Of a stretch of 64,000 bases of DNA, positions 35,032-42,900 are shown one piece after another. Below the pieces are notes generated by a model. That model did not search any database. It was given only the letters and a program-made list of their open reading frames with translations, and was not told the origin of the DNA. Numbering within the stretch: position 1 is the stretch's first letter; each line of letters begins with the position of its first letter. Source of the stretch: Sinohyriopsis cumingii (lineage: Eukaryota; Mollusca; Bivalvia; Unionida; Unionidae); the NCBI GenBank assembly GCA_028554795.2, contig CM068835.1:35062901-35126900 (forward strand), read 5' to 3'. Made by a program: the position numbers and the translations under genes.

Positions 35032-35994
35032 ATGGTAGATATTTACGGAAGACCTTTCACAAGAAAAGTCAAACCTGGCACGGATGTTGATCTCTCAAAA
35101 TATGCGACCCGAGATGAAGTCGATAATCTTTTGAATATAGCTGGAGTTGACCCAGATGAAGTTGCTATTTTCCAAGACAGGCAAGGAAAACTAAGAACGA
35201 GCAACATTAAGTGGAATGATATAATTCGCAGAGTTCTTGGAGCTACCAAGGATAACTTCGTTGCATTTAGTGATGGCGGCCGGATCAAGGACTCGAATAT
35301 ATCAATCGCAAGCATCAAAGACAGTATTGATAAAGGTGTTGACAAGTGCGTGAAAAAAGCCGGCGACGTAATGACCGGCGAACTCAGCATGAATGGAAAC
35401 AAAATAACCGTACTCAGAGATCCATCCTCGAACGACGATGCAGCAAACAAACAGTATGTGGACACAGCCGACAGCGTCATAGATACCAAATTATCCACGT
35501 TACGAGCTGAGTATGATGTTCATGTGACCCAGTTTGGAAGACTTCGCAGAAGCGTTCTTAACACCGTAGATGAGTTCTTCGGGAAACCTAATGCCGTCAG
35601 TATGAAACTCACCGAAATTAAGGAAACATTAGATAACGTAGTAAATGGAATTCCGCAGATAATGGAAAAATTTAATTTAATTAAAATTCCTGCCGGAGTA
35701 ACCCCAAAAAACCTTGTGTGTACGATAAAATCAGGAAGGGAAACATGGTCACAACAAAACAAGACTATTACACATACTGCAGATGTTACTGGAATATACA
35801 GACTGACAGTACTCTCTCCTGTAGAATTTAAGATATCTACCAGACATGATTTAACTAGCAGGTTTTCCCGAGTTGCGTCTGTGGTGATAAACAAAAGAAC
35901 CGAAGAAACTTTTACGCTGGAAGCCGAAAATCCGGAAGGATTAGCCACAGTCAATTACTGGTATTGTCTGGAATTTGTCGCCGAAACACCTTAA
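35032..35994 (+). CDS. Polinton fibre-like protein with tail-fibre shaft motif
   Basis: 320 residues, AATAATG start. Residues ~110-145 match the repeat found in phage tail fibres and adintovirus fibres: GDVMTGELSMNGNKITVL, then DPSSNDDAANKQYVD. A helical neck follows (~145-235), then a beta-rich C-terminal domain (~240-320) with TADVTGIYRLTVLSP and aromatic NYWYCLEF near the end, plausible as a receptor-binding head. The likely role is a vertex spike that would sit on the penton-like protein encoded two genes later. Host range and receptor cannot be told from sequence. Confidence 0.78.
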   Translation: MVDIYGRPFTRKVKPGTDVDLSKYATRDEVDNLLNIAGVDPDEVAIFQDRQGKLRTSNIKWNDIIRRVLGATKDNFVAFSDGGRIKDSNISIASIKDSIDKGVDKCVKKAGDVMTGELSMNGNKITVLRDPSSNDDAANKQYVDTADSVIDTKLSTLRAEYDVHVTQFGRLRRSVLNTVDEFFGKPNAVSMKLTEIKETLDNVVNGIPQIMEKFNLIKIPAGVTPKNLVCTIKSGRETWSQQNKTITHTADVTGIYRLTVLSPVEFKISTRHDLTSRFSRVASVVINKRTEETFTLEAENPEGLATVNYWYCLEFVAETP

Positions 35995-36016
35995 TTGGTC
36001 ACCGGGTAAAGTAATA

Positions 36017-36562
36017 ATGGAAGCATCCGCGTATAGATACAATCAAGTTCGTGAGTGGCAATCTGAGTTAAAAACTGTCATCGACGCGACGTCCCAAAAA
36101 GTAAAAAAATACCGCAGACGCATAACAGTGCTGGATATTATGGTTTATTCAGTATCCGCCGTTGTTGCATCCGCCGGAGTAGTATTATCAGCGGTCACTC
36201 CGGTAACAGCAGTAGTCGCCGCCACGATCTCTGTTTGTGCGACCACAACCACGGCAGGAGTTTTCGGCATCATAGCAAAAAAAATATCCTCGTGCGCTAA
36301 CACAAAATTACACGATTACACGACAAAATTAAATACAGCCACGACCGCATATCAGAAATTATCATCGCTGATATCATCATCGTTAGACGTGCAATCCAGC
36401 GATGCTGCGTTGATATCAGATTCTGAATTCAAACTAATGTCAGATGCATACAATGACTATTTGAAAACTAAACAAATAAATAATGTCAGCGGAACTGCTT
36501 CAACAAATAGTCACAAACACAACACCGGTAAGGACCACAATGATCTCAGTGTCCTCGACTAA
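36017..36562 (+). CDS. Polinton two-helix membrane protein
   Basis: 181 residues from the Met at 36017 (MEASAYRYNQ), which has the element's AATAATG context. A further in-frame Met at 35975 overlaps the fibre gene and is less likely. A basic cytosolic-type helix (QKVKKYRRR) is followed by two hydrophobic segments at ~37-59 and ~62-88 forming a hairpin, then a polar helical tail (~90-160). No signal peptide. Similar small membrane proteins occur in invertebrate Polintons; function is unknown, with a holin-like or virion membrane role conceivable. Its 3' end overlaps the next gene by 80 bp. Confidence 0.78.
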   Translation: MEASAYRYNQVREWQSELKTVIDATSQKVKKYRRRITVLDIMVYSVSAVVASAGVVLSAVTPVTAVVAATISVCATTTTAGVFGIIAKKISSCANTKLHDYTTKLNTATTAYQKLSSLISSSLDVQSSDAALISDSEFKLMSDAYNDYLKTKQINNVSGTASTNSHKHNTGKDHNDLSVLD

Positions 36563-37922
36563 CCCCCAATTCGGTATTAATTTTCGAACTCCAATTCGGG
36601 TGAACGAAATCGCGTTAGCAAAGCTCAGTGTGTATCACAGCTGGCCCAATATCAGGTCGGCATCATTTGGTGGTTTGCAGCCGAATAATTCGTTTGTGTT
36701 CGGGAGACCCAGCGCGGACCCACAACAACGTGAACTTGAATGGGATACAATTACGCTACCCACTGGGAGTTATCAGATCGAAGAAATCAACAATGAGATA
36801 CAACGCCAAATAAAACGAATCACCACCAAGGAAGCCAAAATATCTGTGACCGCGCACGAACCAACGCTGTCTGCGGTCATTGAAATCTCAACACCGGGAT
36901 ACGCCGTGGATATTTACAACAGCTCAATCAGGACCGTATTAGGATGGCCACGAGAACAACCGGGGTTCGTGCCGGGTCCGGAACTGCCACCGAAGTCGGA
37001 TTTCACGACCACGAAAGAAGAACTACACGACCTTTTCGCGGAACGGCGGACCGACATATTTGGTATACCTCAAAATCCACCAATAGTTGATGGAGTTCGT
37101 TTCAATCCATTCTTCATAGACTCGTTGGATGTAAGTTTCTCCCAACCCAGTCACCCTGCGTTTCGTGTTATGACCATAACCGTGATAGAATCTAGTTTAT
37201 TTAATCCGATCAAACAATATCATCAAGAACAACTAAAACTATTGCGGGGATATTTTCAAGAGTATATTTCTTCCAGTGATAAAATCGCGACTCGTAATAG
37301 TATTATAACGACCATAGAAAAACTAAACAAACTCGCATCCATAATGGAATTTATAAATCAAGAAGTAATTCAAAAATTGCTGGATGATCCTACCCCGGAC
37401 AGAAGAATAAAATTTGCGACGTTGTATAATATCCGCGTCGAAGACATTCCCGGGTTTAAATTTCCTGGATATAACGCACCCGTGCTGCGAAAATCAGTCC
37501 AAGATCTCGTCGATGAATCTTTCGAAGATATTCTCGCGTCGTACACGCAAACAAAACCGCAGCCGGTTATTCTCAAGCACGACAACAGCACTACCGCGGA
37601 CGGCAGACACATCTCCGTCGGGATCGTAAATATCACAGATGTTATCGCGGTCAATCTTGTATGTGACGTCATCGACGGTAGCTACAGCGCTGGCAGCGCT
37701 AGCGCTGACACAACGACGGCGACGCAGGGGTTTATCCTGTATACGTTCACACCAAAAGACCCCCCTGGTTTTCTGATTGTGCAAGAACCAATCAATCCCG
37801 TCTATCTACGGTGTAATAATCCGTGGTTGTCAACGATAAATTTCAAACTCACCGACCAACGGGGAAATTTGCTGGACCTGCGTGGCGAGACAATCTCGGT
37901 ACACTTACTGGTGAAGTCCTGA
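36483..37922 (+). CDS. Polinton penton-like minor capsid protein
   Basis: 479 residues, AAATAATG start inside the end of the previous gene. N-terminal landmarks are FRTPIRV..IALAKLSVYHSWPN, LPTGSYQIEEINNEI (92-106) and NSSIRTVLGW (~146-155), the pattern of Polinton/adintovirus penton proteins. A helical insertion lies at ~220-330. The C-terminal ~105 residues carry GFILYTFTPKDPPGFLIVQE, VYLRCNNPWLSTINFKLTDQ and a closing LDLRGETISVHLLVK, the conserved end of this family. It is expected to form five-fold vertices, with the fibre-like protein attached. Confidence 0.85.
   Translation: MSAELLQQIVTNTTPVRTTMISVSSTNPQFGINFRTPIRVNEIALAKLSVYHSWPNIRSASFGGLQPNNSFVFGRPSADPQQRELEWDTITLPTGSYQIEEINNEIQRQIKRITTKEAKISVTAHEPTLSAVIEISTPGYAVDIYNSSIRTVLGWPREQPGFVPGPELPPKSDFTTTKEELHDLFAERRTDIFGIPQNPPIVDGVRFNPFFIDSLDVSFSQPSHPAFRVMTITVIESSLFNPIKQYHQEQLKLLRGYFQEYISSSDKIATRNSIITTIEKLNKLASIMEFINQEVIQKLLDDPTPDRRIKFATLYNIRVEDIPGFKFPGYNAPVLRKSVQDLVDESFEDILASYTQTKPQPVILKHDNSTTADGRHISVGIVNITDVIAVNLVCDVIDGSYSAGSASADTTTATQGFILYTFTPKDPPGFLIVQEPINPVYLRCNNPWLSTINFKLTDQRGNLLDLRGETISVHLLVKS
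37694..37707. repeat. GCTAGC-core palindrome in the penton-like gene
   Basis: CAGCGCTAGCGCTG, a perfect 14 bp palindrome encoding part of SAGSASAD in a surface-loop-like stretch. Confidence 0.8.
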
Positions 37923-38160
37923 AACTCGAAGAGTTTCCAAATTGGAAATGCAAAGCATTTCTGGAAGAGTTTTTGGCGATGCTAGCATCGTTGGAAACGC
38001 TAGCGTTTCTCACGCATTTAAAAAAAAACGGTTGTATATAATGTGTGAATACATTCACGCACGAGTTCATATTCATGATAAGCAAATTCTTCACACGGCA
38101 ATAAAAACCGCATTTGGAAACGCTAGCATTTCTGGAAACTCAAAGAGTCAGCCCCCAGAA
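37921..38160. repeat. Cluster of palindromic repeats after the penton-like gene
   Basis: Contains GAAACTC-GAA-GAGTTTC (37921-37937), CGATGCTAGCATCG (37977-37990), GAAACGCTAGCGTTTC (37994-38009), then an imperfect GGAAACGCTAGCATTTC and GAAACTCAAAGAGTC in 38115-38150. The first hairpin overlaps the penton stop codon. Confidence 0.88.
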
Positions 38161-38346
38161 CAGTATTTCCCCGTTAAAATAATCGTTGACGTGTATGGCA
38201 ACGAAGACTTCTTGTTAACTCCGTCACAATTGACGCAGTTACAGCAAAATCATATGATCACAGCTTGGTGTCAACGAGAACAGATTATGAACTATTCTCA
38301 TTGTTGTATTGATGCGCCCGCGCTCGAGTTAATCCTGAAAATGTAA
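38041..38346 (+). CDS. Small Polinton protein, unknown function, containing a palindrome-derived insert
   Basis: 101 residues from the Met at 38041, which follows TATATA and matches the element's A/T-rich start context; the frame is open further upstream to 37942, but that part is made of palindromic repeats. Between a short N-terminal segment (MCEYIHARVHIHDKQ) and the main body lies AFGNASISGNSK, encoded by a GCTAGC palindrome plus a GAAACTC repeat. The body (FPVKIIVDVYGNEDFLLTPS) ends with a Cys/His-containing part, WCQREQIMNYSHCC. The L.TPSQL..LQQ pattern recalls small Polinton accessory proteins. Not assigned. Confidence 0.55.
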   Translation: MCEYIHARVHIHDKQILHTAIKTAFGNASISGNSKSQPPEQYFPVKIIVDVYGNEDFLLTPSQLTQLQQNHMITAWCQREQIMNYSHCCIDAPALELILKM

Positions 38347-38680
38347 AACATTTCTGAAAATGTAAAACATTTCCAAAATCTGAAATTGGCGATGCAAAGC
38401 GTTTCCAACGATGCTAGCACGAGAAACTCTTCGAGTTTCCACGCTCGCGCAAAAAAAAAATGTATTATTTTTTTTTTACCGTGAAAATGTACAAAGCGTG
38501 AGACACTTTCAGTGTGTGAAACTCAAAGAGTTTTCCACTCAAAGAGTTTTTGGCGATGCTAGCATCGCTCATCGACGGAGTCACAAACACTAGTACCCGT
38601 AGGCATTTCCGTGTCAGAACTCGAAGAGTTTTCGAAACTCGAAGAGTTTTCGGAAGTGTTAGCGTTTCCAAGATTCTTTA
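38347..38680. repeat. Cluster of palindromic repeats between convergent genes
   Basis: Short non-coding stretch and 3' end of the minus-strand helical gene. Contains ATGCTAGCA (38411-38419), GAAACTC-TTC-GAGTTTC (38423-38439), two ACTC-AAA-GAGT hairpins (38515-38550), CGATGCTAGCATCG (38554-38567), GAACTC-GAA-GAGTTTTC units (38617-38652) and an imperfect GGAAGTGTTAGCGTTTCC (38652-38669). The arms could fold into strong hairpins and might also act as terminators for the converging genes. Confidence 0.88.
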
Positions 38681-39008
38681 TGTGACCTTGTAGCCGTCGT
38701 ACCCTGGTGTTGATTAATTTTCGAGTCTCATATTGTTGTGACAATCCAAGCCTGATCTTCTCAACTGCGCCGCACAGTGGAACGAATTCAGATACCTGAT
38801 CGTCAGTTATCGACGCAAGTGACCCGTAAACGTAATTCTGTATATTTTTAATGAACCTATAACACGCGGCGAGATTGTTCTTGCCGGCGCGCTCATTCAA
38901 CGATTCAAAATCTGACATAATTGTTTCAGCGTTTAGTAAAATATTAAAACCACGCTGTTGCAATTTTTCGAGTTCAACAATTATGACATTTATGTTTTCG
39001 TGATTCAT
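38559..39008 (-). CDS. Small helical Polinton protein, unknown function
   Basis: 149 residues on the minus strand. Residues 1-110 are predicted helical: IIVELEKLQQRGFNILL, NLAACYRFIKNIQNYVYGSL, VEKIRLGLSQQYETRKLINT. The C-terminal ~38 residues are Ser/Asn/Glu-rich (NTSENSSSFENSSSSDTE) and are encoded by the GAAACTC/GAGTTTC hairpin repeats. No family is recognised. It is the last of a three-gene minus-strand cluster with the HNH nuclease and zinc-finger genes. Confidence 0.6.
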   Translation of the reverse strand: MNHENINVIIVELEKLQQRGFNILLNAETIMSDFESLNERAGKNNLAACYRFIKNIQNYVYGSLASITDDQVSEFVPLCGAVEKIRLGLSQQYETRKLINTRVRRLQGHIKNLGNANTSENSSSFENSSSSDTEMPTGTSVCDSVDERC

Positions 39009-39048
39009 ATTATTATATTTTTTATATTTTTAAATTGCATGAGAGTGT

Positions 39049-39603
39049 TTACGAGTTATCGTCGAGGATAAGCTGTATGTAGGAAAATGAAATATATTGT
39101 TTGAGCTTTTTTGAAAATGCTGTTTTGTAGATCCCATTTGCGACTCGTTGTACCGAAGGTTGACAAATACCGAAATATTTGCCAGCTGCGGCCATTGATT
39201 GAAATATCATTTCTTGGCCCGTCTCTGTATTTCGAGACTTAACAGCCCGTTTTCCAACTGTTTTACAATGACCTGTGTTACCCAGTAAGCAGTTCTTGCG
39301 TTGCGTGACCATCCGAAGATTGTTTATGGCATTATTGGTCGGATTCCCGTCAACGTGGTCAACGACAAGACCCTTAGGGATCAATCCATGGAAACATTCA
39401 TAGACGAAACGATGACAGAGATAATCTTTTTCTCCAGCATGGAATTTTAGATAACCGGTATTGGATACAACACCGATTGGTTTCCGTCGCCGGCAGTGTC
39501 TGACTGTACCATCGTGCGACGCTTCATAATTTGGAATAGTTGGATGTGGAACAAATTCTTGTTCGGGAACAAATTCTTGTTCGGGGACGAATTCTTGATT
39601 CAT
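39049..39603 (-). CDS. NUMOD/HNH homing-type endonuclease inside the Polinton
   Basis: 184 residues on the minus strand. The N-terminus repeats EFVPEQ three times (18 bp repeats at about 39542-39597). Residues ~21-62 match a NUMOD4-like module (IPNYEASHDGTVRHC, VVSNTGYLKFHAG). The HNH core follows: CHRFVYECFHG and VDHVDGNPTNNAINNLR (residues ~63-97). The C-terminal ~133-156 (FQSMAAAGKYFGICQPSVQR) looks like a NUMOD1-type DNA-binding helix-turn-helix. Such stand-alone nucleases spread by cutting DNA lacking them; here it may alternatively serve the element's replication or recombination. It lies 28 bp downstream of the zinc-finger gene. Confidence 0.85.
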   Translation of the reverse strand: MNQEFVPEQEFVPEQEFVPHPTIPNYEASHDGTVRHCRRRKPIGVVSNTGYLKFHAGEKDYLCHRFVYECFHGLIPKGLVVDHVDGNPTNNAINNLRMVTQRKNCLLGNTGHCKTVGKRAVKSRNTETGQEMIFQSMAAAGKYFGICQPSVQRVANGIYKTAFSKKLKQYISFSYIQLILDDNS

Positions 39604-39631
39604 TATACTATAAGCAAATCATTTGTCTAAT

Positions 39632-39931
39632 TCATAATTTGTCTGAAAACTTATTTATGTAATCACGCTCCGAGAGAGTGTTCGAGGCTGGATATTTTTT
39701 ATCATAATACCGTTTTAGTTCTCGATAGCGTTTTCCCCCACACGCTGAACATAATTGCGTTTTTCCTCGTACTCCAATGCCGCATCTGATACACGGCATC
39801 GGTCCTAAACTACCACCGCGGACCTGTTGAGCATGTTGTCCACAGTATTCACCTCTGCAACGTCTGTTACACGGCGCTGATGAATTTAGTTTAATCCACT
39901 TGCATGAGAAACTCTTTGAGTTTCCGTTCAT
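39632..39931 (-). CDS. Small zinc-finger protein
   Basis: 99 residues on the minus strand. Two Cys/His clusters are visible: CNRRCRGEYCGQH (residues 21-33) and CIRCGIGVRGKTQLCSACGG (47-66), then a basic helical tail (KRYRELKRYYDKKY). The first codons (MNGNSKSF) are encoded by a GAAACTC-TTT-GAGTTTC palindrome, so this repeat also shapes the N-terminus. Probably binds DNA or RNA; it may work with the HNH nuclease gene that follows it. Divergent from the polymerase gene with 47 bp between start codons. Confidence 0.7.
   Translation of the reverse strand: MNGNSKSFSCKWIKLNSSAPCNRRCRGEYCGQHAQQVRGGSLGPMPCIRCGIGVRGKTQLCSACGGKRYRELKRYYDKKYPASNTLSERDYINKFSDKL
39908..39924. repeat. GAAACTC/GAGTTTC hairpin at the zinc-finger gene start
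   Basis: Perfect 7 bp arms around TTT; it encodes NSKSF near the N-terminus of the minus-strand protein. Confidence 0.85.
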
Positions 39932-39978
39932 TATATATAATATATTTGTCTATTTAAATACTTGTCTTAATTATAATA

Positions 39979-42900
39979 ATGAGTTTTGAAAGACTATCCA
40001 GAATAAAACCCGCAGGTTCTCGATTCGATCTTGACCGGTTAACCACTGATCGTCGACGAAGAGAGTTAGCAACGGTAATTGGTGTTATCAAGGATGCCAA
40101 AGAAGAGTTTCGTCGTGATGGTGCCGCACACACGTGGTCTTCATATAAAATTATCCCCGGCGATGCTAGCATCGCTCATCGAAGAGTTTCCCGTGAAAAC
40201 TCCTTGAGTTTCATCATTGATGGTACCATCAACGATACAATCGCGCGTAATATAATTGAGTATCTCGACGATAGAAGATATTTCGTGCAGATAAAATTTA
40301 TTGTTGGAGTCGACGACGAGGGAACCCGAAAGTGGATTATCAGAGACAAACTAGACCCTGTTCTTGATCCGCGCGGAAAAACCATTTTGTTGAGCAAAGA
40401 CTCAAACCCGGGAGTACTTGTTGGGATTGATAAACCGTATTATGCCAAAGCGTATCCTGTGACCGCGGTCGTTTATGGAATTTATCCGATAAAGAAACCA
40501 AGTGTCGATAAACTCGCCCCGATGAGGGTGTCGCCGTTGACAGAGTCAAGGATGAATTGTGTAGCTGAGCGAGTAATGGAACATTTTAAAAATGCACCAC
40601 GTGGAAATGGTCTAACCGAGATCAGAAAAAATAAAATAACAGAATGGGCTAAACGAGTAGCGGATACAGGAGCGTCAATAAATGATGTTGCCGCGTTGGA
40701 ACGCTCGCTGAGATTTCCTATAACGGTTTCATCGTTAACCGGTACGGTATTGTACGAGTCAAAATATAATCGCAATGGAGCTTCAATAAATATTATCGAT
40801 CATAACAGTCACGCTTGGACTGACCAGGTTAGGATATTTCCGCGAGACCGTGTTGTGAAGTATTACTCGGGAAATATGTTTGATTGTATTCATCGGATAA
40901 GTAAAACCGATCCAGTGTCGGTGTGGTTATTCTCGAGCGAAGATGGAGAATATAATCAGTTTGTGAGACCCGACGGGGAAATATACAGAACGGCGGCGTT
41001 ACAGCACGAAATGAAAAAACTCGCAGAAAAATATCATGCGACGGACACTGATACGTTACTGCGACACTGTTTTACTGTCCCGGGTGTTGCCGCGCATGTA
41101 GCCCGGGAACGAAATTCATGGAGACCAACTCCGAAAAGTTTTCTTGCGGATATCCAACAGAGCTGTGTTGAATACGGACACGGCGGTTTGTGGAATACTC
41201 GATATGATCACCGCGGTATGATATCCGTGGACATGACGGCGTGTTATCCAGGAAGTTTCCTTGGGCGTGGAGAATGCAGCGAATATTTTAAACGGTTTGG
41301 CCACGTTACAAACTCGATGACAAGAGTTGCTGTAAACGGACCATTGCCTGATTTTGACTTGACCGGATTTGCTTGTGTGTCGTCGTTTAAATTCGCTAAG
41401 GATTTACATGTTGTGTGTTATGTTTGGTTTGGCAGACATTTCGTTGAGAAGCGATGGGCACCGATAGTGTTATTGCGATACATGCTTGACAGTCGAATAC
41501 TGTTGTCGCTGACCGTCAGCGAAGCGATTATATGTTATTGTCGTCAAACCGAAGTTTGGTTGCCAACTCCGGTTACGTCACAAGAAGTCATCGAAGATTG
41601 GTCACGAGAACATCCAGAAACTTCTATCGACGATATTATCAAAAATGATGCAAGCACAGCAAAAGATCTAGGACGAAGAATAATAGGGAAATTCACTCAA
41701 GGTGGAGCGTATGATCATAAACAACATCACAGTCGATTAATCATGGACAAGGCTGAATTGGATCTTGTTGTCGCTGATGCAGCCACGAACAACATACTCT
41801 GTAACCGCGAAGATGTGTTTCTGTCAAACGGGGAAAAACTAGGGACTGTTTTTAGTTATATCGACGGAGAATCATCTCAGTACACACATTTGAGATCTTC
41901 GATGCTAGCTTATGTATCCATAAATTTGTTGTCGATGATTAATAGATTCCCTGTTGTCGCAGTGAGAGTTGCAACGGATTCATTTTATATTGATAAAAAA
42001 CACTTAGCGGTGTTGAATAATGTTATATCGGATGATCCATCGTGGGGCTCGTGGAGAATAAAGAATGAAATGTTACACGGATATTGTGAATCAGCTGACG
42101 TTGAAATCAAGGATGAGTATCGCAGCGCAGAAATGTCTTCGACGGTTTCGTTGTCTCCGCCGGTGCACGATCCTGTTACAAGACACAAAACAGTTTATCT
42201 GAACGGCCCTGGTGGTTCTGGTAAGACAACTCGGGCGATTGAATTATTTCGCGGTTCTGACTTGGTCGTGCTGACTCCCACACACAGACTTGCCAGGGAG
42301 ATGAGACAACGGGATGTTAACGCGTGCACGTATCACAGTTTTTTCAAATACAGCGGCGGCACGTGGACACCTGAACGAATGGGGACGAAATATATCCCTG
42401 AGAAAATCATCTGGGATGAGATAGACACTGTGCCGTTGGATACATTAAAACAGTTTCTGGATTGGCTGCTAAAAAAAAATACCGCAGTGGTGATGTGCGG
42501 CGATCATGGTCAACCACCGCCATTTACAGGTGAATCTCCACACACGTGGCTGAAAACTTTTGTAGATTATTATGAGGAAATAACTAACGATCACAGAGCA
42601 CTCGATGAAACGCTGAAAGAGTTTAAGGCGTTGATCAGGCTACAAACTAATAAAGTCCAGTGTGAGATAATGCGTAAAATAATTCCAGAGACGGAGCTGA
42701 GCGACTTTTGGGAAACGTGGAAACCAGATGATTTAATTGTTGCAAGTAGAAAGATAGTCAGGGACACGCTTCAGCAGCAGTTATTTCAGTTACATCAGAA
42801 GAAATTTCCCATGTTGCCAGTGCCGTTGTGTTATAGACCAGCTGATACGCGATTGCAGAATATTGATGTTGATATTCCAGGGCGCCTGACTGCGTCGGGG

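Noticed and set aside
35043-35954. Minus-strand frames opposite the fibre-like gene
   Set aside because: Antisense shadows of a well-supported plus-strand gene.
37942-38040. N-terminal extension of the small plus-strand Polinton gene
   Set aside because: Consists almost entirely of palindromic repeats; the Met at 38041 has the element's usual start context.
38465-38671. Minus-strand 68-codon frame rich in TLRV and SDASIAKN
   Set aside because: Made of the palindromic repeats in another frame and overlapping the better-supported helical gene.
41903-41912. GCTAGC in the polymerase near 41.9 kb as another palindrome copy
   Set aside because: The arms are not complementary beyond the core and the residues (MLAYVS) belong to a conserved polymerase segment.
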